A stretch of DNA of 7,422 nt from Pseudomonadota bacterium (GCA_018241985.1 JAFECV010000101.1:1-7422); one strand, 5' to 3'. Counted from the first letter of the stretch, positions 1 through 6,684 are shown. Notes: generated from the letters alone by a model not told the origin. Numbers and translations: made by a program.

Positions 1-22
1 CGAGCCTGCCTGCGCAGGCTTG
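1..22. repeat. Short inverted repeat (hairpin) at the left edge
   Basis: AGCCTGC (3-9) and GCAGGCT (14-20) are perfect inverted arms around a 4-nt loop, and the outer bases 1-2 and 21-22 extend the stem with a wobble and a C-G pair. No T-tract follows on the plus strand, and the minus-strand continuation lies outside the window, so a terminator cannot be judged. It lies downstream of the minus-strand hydrolase gene, where a transcription end would be plausible. The rest of 23-174 is GC-rich sequence in which I see no supportable gene. Confidence 0.35.
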
Positions 23-174
23 GACAGCCCGAAGAGGCGGTGCCTCTGGCGCCGCTGCGGCCGGCAAGGCCCGCCAGCGGCCGGGCCAAGCCCGCTCCGC
101 GGCGGTCGCTTGAACGGCCTGCTCCGCGGCCTTCTGTGCCTTTGGGTTTCAGGCGCTGCGGGTGGAACCCACCG

Positions 175-1125
175 CTACGACGCCATCGGCCGGGTCAGGT
201 AGACGCCCTCGCGCCCGACGATGGGCGCGCGCGCCGGCATCAGGATCGTGCAGCCGTCGCAGGGCGCGCGCAGTTCCTCGGCGCCGTCGGTGGCGATCAG
301 CTCGTCCTTCGCGAACACTTCGAAGCCGACCACCGGTTTCGCGAACCGGAACTGCGGCGTCTTGACCACGTAGGTCCGCATCAGCTCGAAGCGCTGCGGT
401 GGAGCCGGCGGCTGCGGCCCCCGCACCGGCTCGATCAGCCCGAAATGCGCGAGGAACGCATGGGCGGTCGCGACCGCCAGCTCGCTGCTCGCGCGCAGGA
501 AATGCCCGCCGCATTCGACCACCAGCGCGCACCCCGCTCCGCCCGGCATGCCGAACTTGCCGTACTGGATCAGCGGCACGCCGGAACCCAGGCCGCTCGG
601 CATCACCAAGTGCACCGCCGGCCGCGCGATTGCGAGCGCGACCTCGGCGTTGCGCGCATGGCCCGGATAGACCCAGAACGGCTCCACGTCCTGGCTGGTC
701 GAGTGGATGTCGAGCAGATGGTCGGCCGCGGCGACCACCGGGCGCAGTTCGCGCGCGCGCCGCAACTCGGGGCTGTCCTCGGGGCCGTCCAGCCATTCGG
801 GCGACCAGATCCGGTTCAGGTTATGCACCAGCAGCCGGCTCGCGTAAGGGTCCTTGCGGTCGAAGCTTTCATACGCGGCGACGTTCGCGAAGCTGACGGT
901 CAGCGTGCCGATGCGCGGCCGCACGCCGCTGTCGAGCAGCTCGGTCGCGGCGACCATGCCGCACAGCTCGTTGCCGTGCGTCAGCGCGTTGACCAGCAGG
1001 TGCGGACCGGGCCGTCCCGAGTCGAAACGGTGTACGTAGTCGACGCCGACGTTGCCGCGACGATACGCCGACAGGTCGCGCGGAAGCACTTCGAGAGCGG
1101 GGTACAGGGTGCTGGGTGAACGCAT
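175..1125 (-). CDS. Aspartoacylase / succinylglutamate desuccinylase family zinc hydrolase
   Basis: A 316-residue predicted metallohydrolase of the AstE/AspA (M14-like) family, which removes acyl groups from N-acyl amino acids or related amides using one zinc ion. Visible motifs are HGNE (residues 50-53, first zinc ligands H50 and E53), NLNR (102-105, with the substrate-binding Arg), DIHSTS (139-144, third zinc ligand H141) and VVECGG (202-207, candidate catalytic E204). About 110 residues after that form the C-terminal beta-rich domain usual for the family, and the length is normal. The start is placed at the ATG ending at 1125 because the family's N-terminal pattern (YRRGN, then the FDSG and PGPH strands) begins just after it. 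An in-frame ATG at 1233 would add 36 residues encoded by AT-rich promoter-like DNA. No clear Shine-Dalgarno site precedes the chosen start. The gene diverges from the phasin-like gene. No other arginine-succinyltransferase pathway gene is visible, so calling it astE is not justified and the substrate is unknown. Confidence 0.85.
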   Translation of the reverse strand: MRSPSTLYPALEVLPRDLSAYRRGNVGVDYVHRFDSGRPGPHLLVNALTHGNELCGMVAATELLDSGVRPRIGTLTVSFANVAAYESFDRKDPYASRLLVHNLNRIWSPEWLDGPEDSPELRRARELRPVVAAADHLLDIHSTSQDVEPFWVYPGHARNAEVALAIARPAVHLVMPSGLGSGVPLIQYGKFGMPGGAGCALVVECGGHFLRASSELAVATAHAFLAHFGLIEPVRGPQPPAPPQRFELMRTYVVKTPQFRFAKPVVGFEVFAKDELIATDGAEELRAPCDGCTILMPARAPIVGREGVYLTRPMAS

Positions 1126-1157
1126 GATTACTATGTTTTTAATAGCAAACTGTGAAG

Positions 1158-1194
1158 AATATACCTTCGCCTGCACGCGATTTGATGCATGAAA
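1158..1194 (-). promoter_or_regulatory. Candidate promoter and operator-like element for the hydrolase gene
   Basis: Read on the minus strand, TATATT (1158-1163) is a good -10 match, about 33 nt before the chosen ATG. Seventeen bases further upstream, where a -35 box would lie, is ATCAAA (1181-1186), a poor match to TTGACA. That position falls in the near-palindrome TTTGATGCATGAAA (1181-1194, one mismatched pair around the central ATGCAT), which might be a regulator binding site. The stretch 1126-1195 is strikingly AT-rich against its GC-rich surroundings. This is a pattern-based inference only. Confidence 0.35.
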
Positions 1195-1335
1195 AGCGAA
1201 CCGCGGCGACGGGGCCGGCGGCCACCGCGCCAAGCGATGGTTAGACGCCCGACTCTAGCGCAGCGGCCGGTATTAGGTCGCGCGCCCTAGGCCCGAACGG
1301 GACAATCCGTCCATCAACTTTTTCTTTCCAACCCG

Positions 1336-1340
1336 AAGGA
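1336..1340 (+). promoter_or_regulatory. Ribosome binding site of the phasin-like gene
   Basis: AAGGA lies 7 nt before the ATG at 1348 and supports that start. A T- and pyrimidine-rich run (about 1316-1329) precedes it in the probable 5' leader. I could not identify a convincing -35/-10 pair for this gene between 1200 and 1315. Confidence 0.7.
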
Positions 1341-1347
1341 CATCGCC

Positions 1348-1872
1348 ATGAGCAACAAGCCCCTCTCCACCGTCATGACCGACCTGATCGCGTCGTACGG
1401 CAACACCTCGCGCAACGTGATCAACGCCTACCGCACCGGCGGCGAGCGCGTGATCGATTTCGTCGAGCAGCGCTGGGACAATGCGCTCGAGCAGTCGAGC
1501 GACAAGCTGAGCGCCGAAGTGCGCGACAACGCCGCCGCCGCGCAGAAGCTGTTCGGCAGCTTCAACGCCCAGGGCCTGGCGCTGGCGACCAACAGCGCCG
1601 ACACGCTGGTGAACCAGCTCGTCAAGTTCGTGAGCCAAGGCGTGCAGCGCGGCGCCGCGAACCTGGACCGCTTCGAAGAGAAGACCGGCGCCAAGGTGCT
1701 GAGCCGCGTGGCGCAGGCCACGGTGCCCGCCGCCGAAGCGATGGCCAAGCTGGCCGCCCGTATCGAAGAGCAATCGGTCGCGCTGGTCCAGAAGATCGCC
1801 GGCGAAGAAGCGCCGCGCGCGGCCAAGCCGACGGCGTTCAAGAAGGCGCGCAGCGCAAAGGCCGCTGCCTGA
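1348..1872 (+). CDS. Phasin-like polyhydroxyalkanoate granule protein
   Basis: A 174-residue, almost entirely helical protein that looks like a phasin, the small amphipathic proteins coating polyhydroxybutyrate granules in the cytoplasm and controlling their size and number. It has no cysteine, a single Trp (W43), no signal peptide and no hydrophobic membrane segment. Long stretches (about residues 5-60, 60-105 and 108-152) show amphipathic helix patterns with many Ala, Gln, Glu and Lys. The tail (about 157-174) is Ala/Lys/Arg-rich, as in many proteobacterial phasins and in histone H1-like proteins. The start is backed by AAGGA 7 nt upstream. The gene stands alone as a transcription unit: divergent from the hydrolase gene, and followed by hairpins and an intrinsic terminator. 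No PHA synthase or depolymerase gene is in the window, so the role rests on sequence style. An uncharacterised helical structural or nucleoid-like protein is the main alternative. Confidence 0.75.
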   Translation: MSNKPLSTVMTDLIASYGNTSRNVINAYRTGGERVIDFVEQRWDNALEQSSDKLSAEVRDNAAAAQKLFGSFNAQGLALATNSADTLVNQLVKFVSQGVQRGAANLDRFEEKTGAKVLSRVAQATVPAAEAMAKLAARIEEQSVALVQKIAGEEAPRAAKPTAFKKARSAKAAA

Positions 1873-1890
1873 TCGAACGCTGAACTTCCT

Positions 1891-1910
1891 CCCGGATCGG
1901 GTCATCCGGG
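1891..1910 (+). repeat. Perfect hairpin downstream of the phasin-like gene
   Basis: CCCGGAT (1891-1897) and ATCCGGG (1904-1910) form a perfect 7-bp stem around a 6-nt loop, 18 nt after the stop codon. No T-tract follows, so it is not by itself an intrinsic terminator. It could protect the 3' end of the transcript from exonucleases. A weak GCCG/CGGC hairpin (1911-1921) follows directly. Confidence 0.45.
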
Positions 1911-1947
1911 GCCGCAACGGCTCCGGTGGCTCGATGGAAGAACCCTG

Positions 1948-1975
1948 AAGCGCGCCTTGTCGGCGCGTTTTTTTT
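1948..1975 (+). terminator. Rho-independent terminator of the phasin-like gene
   Basis: CGCGCC (1951-1956), loop TTGTC, GGCGCG (1962-1967), then eight T's (1968-1975). AAG at 1948-1950 can extend the stem by pairing with the first T's. This is a canonical intrinsic terminator about 75 nt after the phasin-like stop codon. The minus-strand gene converging from the right ends at 1990, just outside the T-run. Read from that side the hairpin is preceded by A's but followed by only two T's, so it would be a weak terminator for the minus strand. Confidence 0.85.
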
Positions 1976-1989
1976 GGTATCGGATCAAC

Positions 1990-2616
1990 TCACCGCGCCC
2001 TCGGGTTCGGCGTGGGATCGCCGATCTTCACGAGGGTGTTTCGGTCGGTGTGCGGGAACGGTTCGGTCTGGCCCCGGATCGTCAATGTCGTCTGTTGTTC
2101 GTACGACCAGGTCCCGTCGTCATGAATCGTGACGGTGATGGTGAAGCCGTCGGTGCGGAACCCATATTCCAGGAACGGATTGGAGCTGATGCCGTTCACC
2201 GTGGAACCGCGCACGGCTTCGAGACGGAATGATTTCGCGTCGGCTGCCGCATGGCCGATCGCCATCGCGGACTGGCCGCGCGGAATCGACAAGGTCTGGA
2301 TCACGGTGCCGGTGGCGGGTTCCCACAGCCAGTAGCCGACCTGATCGTGCAAGGTCTCGACCTCGCCCGGTTTGACGATGTGCGTGTGATAGCGCAAACC
2401 GTAGAGCAACTGCGGCCCGTTGGTCTGGGCATCGATGGGCTGCAGTTCGATGCGTTCCACATACGGTTGCCGCTCCGGGCCGGCCGGTTTCGGATTGACG
2501 TCGAGGCCCTGGGCGCTCGTCCAGATGCCCGCCATCGGCCGGAGCGGCCCCAGGTTGGCCAGCGTATCCGGGCTGGCCGCCGGTTCGGTGTAGATGTCGT
2601 TCGGGAAATCGCTCAT
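1990..2616 (-). CDS. Heme-binding beta-barrel (nitrobindin/THAP4-like, FABP family) protein
   Basis: A 208-residue soluble protein resembling the nitrobindin / THAP4 heme-binding-domain family, ten-stranded beta-barrels of fatty-acid-binding-protein type. Characterised nitrobindins bind ferric heme and NO and convert peroxynitrite to nitrate. Family-like pieces are LRPMAGIW (25-32, first strand), YVERIEL (52-58), LLYGLRYHTHI (70-80), LHDQVGYWLWEP (89-100), the paired strands TVIQTLSIPRG (104-114) and SAMAIGHA (116-123), and a C-terminal strand with H189 in FPHTDRN, a candidate for the axial heme His. The nitrobindin GxWxGxG signature is altered here (GIWTSAQG, 30-37), so heme binding is not assured. 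No signal peptide is seen, so it should be cytoplasmic. It lies 42 nt downstream of the molybdoenzyme on the same strand with its own ribosome binding site, so the two are probably one operon. The family call is from motif memory; the ligand and reaction are unknown. Confidence 0.7.
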   Translation of the reverse strand: MSDFPNDIYTEPAASPDTLANLGPLRPMAGIWTSAQGLDVNPKPAGPERQPYVERIELQPIDAQTNGPQLLYGLRYHTHIVKPGEVETLHDQVGYWLWEPATGTVIQTLSIPRGQSAMAIGHAAADAKSFRLEAVRGSTVNGISSNPFLEYGFRTDGFTITVTIHDDGTWSYEQQTTLTIRGQTEPFPHTDRNTLVKIGDPTPNPRAR

Positions 2617-2621
2617 GGCAG

Positions 2622-2625
2622 CTCC
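2622..2625 (-). promoter_or_regulatory. Ribosome binding site of the heme-barrel gene
   Basis: On the minus strand GGAG lies 5 nt before the ATG at 2616. A second AGGAG sits further up (2630-2634), too far away to serve this start well. This supports the start used. Confidence 0.6.
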
Positions 2626-2658
2626 GTAGCTCCTGTTTGATCGTGATGAGGCGTCACG

Positions 2659-4995
2659 TTACGCCTGAACCGCCCGGTTCACGGTTCCGTCGAACTCGCG
2701 TGCGGCGAAGGGCACGATGGACGTGCCGTCCAGTTCCGTCAAACGCTTCAGCAGCCAGGGCTCGGGCTGCCCGAAGCTCAGGCGCCGGACCGCGACCGGC
2801 GAAGACTTGAGGTGCGGCTGCTTGCTGACCGCATCGCGTGCGTACCACGTGTGCTGGTTGGCAGCCTGCGCTCCATGACCGTAGTGGAACGGCACGAACA
2901 CCTCGCCGCGCCGCACCGTGTCGACCACCATCGCCACGCCCTCCCAGCGACCGTTCGGCGAAGTGATCTCGGCCAGGTCGCCCGTGGTGATCCCCAGCTT
3001 CGCGGCGTCATCGGGGTGGATTTCGACGTACGGCTGCGGTGCGCGCGCGTTCAGCACGCGCGAGCGCGCGGTCTTGGTGCGGGTATGGAAGTGATAGACC
3101 ACGCGCCCGGTGATCAGCAGGAATGGATAGGCATCGGAGGTGCGGTTCGGATGCCGGCGCCAGTGCACCGGCCGCAGGAAGGCCTTGCCTTTCGGGTCGT
3201 GGCGCGCGTACTCGGCGCGCGAGGTCGCCCTGCCGGTCAGGAAATCCACGCCCCAGCTCTCGCACTGGTCGATGTCCGTCCCGAACTTCAGATCCTCGTA
3301 CAGGCGCTCGCAGCCGCGCGGGTGTCGTTCGTTGCAAGGCCAGCGCACGGCGCCCATTTCCAGGATCAGGTCGTAACTCATGCCGGAATAGTCGCAGGGC
3401 CGTCCCTTGGAGACCTTGCGCCATTCGTTGAACGCCTCCTCGGGATCGCTGAACGGGAGCAGCAGGGCGCCGTCCTTGTCCTGGAAGCCGAGCCTGCGGC
3501 CCAGCTCGACCACGATGTCGAAGTCGCTGCGCGCCTCGCCAGGGGGCTCCGCGGCTTTCATCAGCAGGTTCACGCTGCGGTCCGCGTTGGTGACGCAGCC
3601 CTTCTTCTCGCCCCACATCGCCGCCGGGAAGTAGATGTCCGCCAGCTCCACCGTCTCGGCATCGATGAACGGGTCCTGCACCACCAGGAACAGGCGCCGC
3701 ATGATGCGCTCGCTGCGGTTCTGGTCGGGCAGGCTCACCAGCGGGTTGGTTCCGATCACCCAGAGGAATTCGATCTCGCCGCGTTCGGCCTCCTCCATCA
3801 TCGTCAGGATGTCCTTCGGCAGTTCCGGCTCGAAGGTCTCGTAGTCGAGGTTCCACAGGTCGCACAATTCGCGCATGTGCTTCTCGTTCATCGGGTTGCG
3901 GTACGCCGGGTAGGAGCCGCCCGCGCCGGACTCGCGGTTGCACATCGCCGAGGGCTGCCCCGCCATCAGCAGCGGGCCGGCGCCCGGCTTGCCGATGGCG
4001 CCGGTGAGCAGGTGCACCGTGTTCACCAGCGACGACGACGCGGTGGCTTCCACGCTCTGGTAAAAGCCCTGCAACACCGTCGAGACCATGCGCGGCGTGG
4101 TGCCGATCCACTCCGCGGCGGTTTCCAGCGCCGCCTGCGGGATGTCGCAGATTCCGGCCACGCGCTCGGGCGGGTACTCGCGTGCCACGGCTTCGAGCTC
4201 GTCGAATCCCACCGTGTGCTGCGCGATGAAATCGCGGTCGATCCAGCCGCGCGCGATCAGCAGGTGGATGATGCCGTTCATCAACGCGACGTTCGTGCCG
4301 ACCCGGAGTTGGACGTGCAAATCCGCGCCCTGGGTCACGGTCGGCGTCCTGCGCGGATCGAAGACGATGATGCGGCCGCGGTTGCTGCGTTTCGCCGCCA
4401 GCATGCGCTCCCACAGCACCGTCTGCACCTCGGCGATGTTGTGGCCGTACAGGCACAACAGGTCGGCCTGGTCCACGTCGACATAGGAGGCGACCGGACC
4501 ATCGGTACCGAAATTCGCGATCAGCCCGGTCGCCGAGGTCGCGGTGCACAGCCGGGTGTTGCCGTCGATGTTGGCCGAATGCAGCCCGCCGCGCCAGAAC
4601 TTGCCTAAAGCGTAGAACTCCTCGATCGTGAGCTGCCCGGAGTTGTAGCAGGCAAGGTTCTGGTGGCCCTGGCGCCGGGCGTCGCCGAACTTCTGGACGA
4701 AGAAGCTCATCGCCTCGTCCCAGCCGACCGGTTGCAGCGGCTCGCTCTTGCTGCGCCGGATCATCGGCTGCGTACCGCGGCGCTTCGAGTGGTTGGCGAC
4801 CCAGGCGTGTTCGCCCTTCGGGCCGAGATGACCGAAATTCACCGGATGCGCGGCGTTCCCGCGCACGCCGACGATCTTCCCGTCCTTCACGGCAATGTCC
4901 ATGCCGCAGCCGTTGGAGCACAGGATGCAGGCCGAATGAACCCACGCGTCCGGTTCGCCGGCGATGGCGAGATTGGTGTCGATCCTGGGTTCCAT
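2659..4995 (-). CDS. Molybdopterin oxidoreductase, NapA/Nas/formate-dehydrogenase-like catalytic subunit
   Basis: A 778-residue molybdenum enzyme subunit with bis-MGD cofactor; numbering here is from the ATG at 4995. The N-terminal iron-sulfur motif reads CILCSNGC (C23, C26, C30), but the fourth-Cys position is glycine: GHLGPKG (55-61), with G58 in place of Cys and K60 kept. The active-site segment TRLCTAT places C150 where NapA and Nas enzymes have the Mo-binding cysteine, followed by a NapA-like GHNIAE (184-189). MGD-binding signatures follow: VFDPRRTPT (211-219), GQPSAMCNRESG (346-357), IGTNPLVSLPDQN (414-426) and PPGEARSD (484-491). The dinucleotide-binding C-terminal domain starts near ITGRVVYHFHT and includes FVPFHYG and AANQHT. 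There is no Tat signal and no C-terminal [2Fe-2S] domain of the Nas type, so it is probably cytoplasmic with a separate electron partner not visible here. The start is fixed by AGGAGG 5 nt upstream; in-frame ATGs at 5061 and 5076 lack this. The substrate (nitrate, formate or other) cannot be told. Confidence 0.9.
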   Translation of the reverse strand: MEPRIDTNLAIAGEPDAWVHSACILCSNGCGMDIAVKDGKIVGVRGNAAHPVNFGHLGPKGEHAWVANHSKRRGTQPMIRRSKSEPLQPVGWDEAMSFFVQKFGDARRQGHQNLACYNSGQLTIEEFYALGKFWRGGLHSANIDGNTRLCTATSATGLIANFGTDGPVASYVDVDQADLLCLYGHNIAEVQTVLWERMLAAKRSNRGRIIVFDPRRTPTVTQGADLHVQLRVGTNVALMNGIIHLLIARGWIDRDFIAQHTVGFDELEAVAREYPPERVAGICDIPQAALETAAEWIGTTPRMVSTVLQGFYQSVEATASSSLVNTVHLLTGAIGKPGAGPLLMAGQPSAMCNRESGAGGSYPAYRNPMNEKHMRELCDLWNLDYETFEPELPKDILTMMEEAERGEIEFLWVIGTNPLVSLPDQNRSERIMRRLFLVVQDPFIDAETVELADIYFPAAMWGEKKGCVTNADRSVNLLMKAAEPPGEARSDFDIVVELGRRLGFQDKDGALLLPFSDPEEAFNEWRKVSKGRPCDYSGMSYDLILEMGAVRWPCNERHPRGCERLYEDLKFGTDIDQCESWGVDFLTGRATSRAEYARHDPKGKAFLRPVHWRRHPNRTSDAYPFLLITGRVVYHFHTRTKTARSRVLNARAPQPYVEIHPDDAAKLGITTGDLAEITSPNGRWEGVAMVVDTVRRGEVFVPFHYGHGAQAANQHTWYARDAVSKQPHLKSSPVAVRRLSFGQPEPWLLKRLTELDGTSIVPFAAREFDGTVNRAVQA

Positions 4996-5000
4996 TCGAG

Positions 5001-5006
5001 CCTCCT
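5001..5006 (-). promoter_or_regulatory. Strong ribosome binding site fixing the molybdoenzyme start
   Basis: On the minus strand AGGAGG, a full Shine-Dalgarno match, lies 5 nt before the ATG at 4995. It selects this start over two in-frame ATGs 66 and 81 nt upstream. The 138-nt gap between gshA and this gene (4996-5133) otherwise holds only a weak 5-bp hairpin (5070-5085) and a TATCAT -10-like hexamer without a matching -35. I see no real terminator in it. Confidence 0.8.
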
Positions 5007-5133
5007 GTTCGGCCGCCGGTCTTCTCCAGCGCCGTTCGGATTCAGGCCGTGTGCGATTCATGATACGCCCCGACACCCAGGTCGGCAGGCGCCGTCACCG
5101 CCAGGAACGGAGGTGCTACACCGTGGGGAAGCG

Positions 5134-6684
5134 CTAAGCCGCCGCCTGCACCGGCGCAGCCGGATGCCCGAGCCGCTCGGGCGACAGGTAGTCGGCGAGG
5201 AAGGCGTCGAACGGCATCCTGTCGGCCGCCTCGATGCGCTGCTGCTCGTCGATCGATGCGCGCGCCATCGCGGCCAGCCGCGCCTGCACCTCGGACGAGA
5301 GCGGCAGGTCGAGCAGCGTGCGCTGCGTCCGCACGGATTGCGCCAGCACGAACGGCACGTAGGCGTTGTCGAAGCGCTCGGCCATCGCGGCCAGCACGCG
5401 CGCCGACGGCAGCGTCTGCGGCGCCGCCAGCGTGGCGCGCGCCGCAGCCAGCGCCTGCGCATGGAGCGTGCCGCCCTGCACCGCGTCCAGCCGCGCGGCG
5501 ATAGTCTCGCAACCGGCCAGCAGTTCCGCGCCCCAGTCGGCAAGGGAAACCTCGCGCCCATCGCGCGGCAGCCGCAGTCCGGGCTCGCGCCCGCGGGTCG
5601 CGACGAGGTCGCGGGTCTGCCCGGTCTCGGCGATTTCCAGCGGCGTGTCGGGCGGACTGTCGGCGAGCAGGCAATGCAGCAGGAACACGTCGAGGAAGCG
5701 CATGGTCTGCGCCGCGATGCCGACCGGGAGGAACGGGTCCAGGTCCATCAGCCGCACCTCGACGTATTCGACGCCGCGCTCGCGCAGCGCGTGCAGCGGA
5801 CGCTCGCCCGGGCGGATCACCCTTTTCGGGCGGATGATGCCGTAGAACTCGTTCTCGATCTGCAGCAGCGTGGTCGCGAGCTGGTTGTAGTCGCCGCCGA
5901 GGTTGCGCACGCCGATCGCCTCGTACGCAGGGTACGGTTGGGTCAGGCCCTGCTGCAGCGAAGCGGCATAGCCTTCGAGGCCGTTGTAGCTGACCGCGAG
6001 CGACGCCTGCGCATCGCTCTGGTAGCCGAGCCGCCCCATGCGCAGCGAGGTCGCATGCGGCAGGTACAGCGTGTGCTTGCCGAGCGGCTGCAGCGGGTGC
6101 GCCCGGCCGGCGACGAAACCCGGGCACACGGCAGGCGACGCGCCGAACAGGTACAGCAGCAGAAAGCCGTGGCGCCTGAAATTGCGGATCAGCGCGAAGT
6201 ACTCGTCGTTCGTGACACCGGGCAGCGACCAGTTGTAGTGGATGCCCGAGATGGTCTGCATGCGGCGCCCGTAGCGGTGGCTCAGGCCCATCCGGTACAC
6301 GCTCTTCGCGCGGCCGATGTTCGAGCGGCCGTAGTGCCCGATCGGAATGGTCTCGTCGGTCGGCAGCCCGCAGGGCATGCTCGACACCCACAGCATCTCG
6401 CCGGCGGGCTCGAGCACGCGGTAGGTGAACTGGTGCAGTTCGGTGAGTTCGTCCAGGCAGGATTCGACCCCGGCATGGACGCCGGTGATCAGCTCGATCT
6501 GCGATTCGCTGAAATCGGTGGTGATGTGCGGGTGCGTCAGCGCCGCGCCCAGCGCGCGCGGGTGCGGCGTCATCGCGAGCTGCCCGTTCGCCTGCACGCG
6601 AAGGCTCTCTTTTTCGATGCCACGGCGCATGCCCAGCAATCGATCGGGGCTCAGGCGCGCCAGGCGTTGTTCTATCGTGCTCAT
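5134..6684 (-). CDS. gshA: Glutamate-cysteine ligase, E. coli type
   Basis: Gamma-glutamylcysteine synthetase, the first and rate-limiting step of glutathione synthesis: ATP-dependent joining of glutamate's gamma-carboxylate to cysteine in the cytoplasm. The 516 residues match the E. coli type 1 family (about 518). Conserved segments run in order: RGIEKESLR (21-29, metal-binding E24 and E26), ALTHPHITTDFSESQIELIT (48-67, acidic D57, E60 and E64), SSMPCGLP (101-108), the YGRSN-GRAKSVYRMGL block (118-134), MQTISGIHYNWS (142-153, with H149), LGYQS (219-223) and VEYVEVRLMDLDPF (305-318, E309 and R311). The start at 6684 is chosen because E. coli GshA similarity begins there; an in-frame ATG at 6849 would add 55 Gly/Pro/Ala-rich residues with no family match. 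The Shine-Dalgarno site is weak. It is divergent from the NUDIX gene across 200 nt, and its downstream neighbour is the molybdoenzyme 138 nt away. Product identity is near certain. Confidence 0.95.
   Translation of the reverse strand: MSTIEQRLARLSPDRLLGMRRGIEKESLRVQANGQLAMTPHPRALGAALTHPHITTDFSESQIELITGVHAGVESCLDELTELHQFTYRVLEPAGEMLWVSSMPCGLPTDETIPIGHYGRSNIGRAKSVYRMGLSHRYGRRMQTISGIHYNWSLPGVTNDEYFALIRNFRRHGFLLLYLFGASPAVCPGFVAGRAHPLQPLGKHTLYLPHATSLRMGRLGYQSDAQASLAVSYNGLEGYAASLQQGLTQPYPAYEAIGVRNLGGDYNQLATTLLQIENEFYGIIRPKRVIRPGERPLHALRERGVEYVEVRLMDLDPFLPVGIAAQTMRFLDVFLLHCLLADSPPDTPLEIAETGQTRDLVATRGREPGLRLPRDGREVSLADWGAELLAGCETIAARLDAVQGGTLHAQALAAARATLAAPQTLPSARVLAAMAERFDNAYVPFVLAQSVRTQRTLLDLPLSSEVQARLAAMARASIDEQQRIEAADRMPFDAFLADYLSPERLGHPAAPVQAAA

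Noticed and set aside
3..113. Possible C-terminal tail of a plus-strand gene entering from the left, ending in an Ala-rich stretch at the TGA at 111
   Set aside because: Only about 36 codons are visible, third-position GC is lower than in the real genes, another frame is equally open, and no motif can be seen. It needs sequence to the left.
94..130. Ten-base direct repeat GCTCCGCGGC at 94-103 and 121-130
   Set aside because: Short and GC-rich; expected by chance at this composition, with no attachment-site or array context.
40..1119. Long plus-strand open frame antisense to the zinc hydrolase gene
   Set aside because: Its translation is Arg/Ala/His-rich with no family motif, while the opposite strand has a complete metallohydrolase. 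It is a product of high GC content.
2812..4608. 598-codon plus-strand open frame across the molybdoenzyme gene
   Set aside because: Low-complexity Arg/His/Ala/Val composition with no recognisable domain; the minus strand encodes an unambiguous molybdopterin oxidoreductase.
5061..5076. Upstream in-frame ATGs giving the molybdoenzyme a 22- or 27-residue N-terminal extension
   Set aside because: The extension is Arg/Glu-rich with no Tat motif and no ribosome binding site at a suitable distance was identified, whereas the ATG at 4995 has a perfect one.
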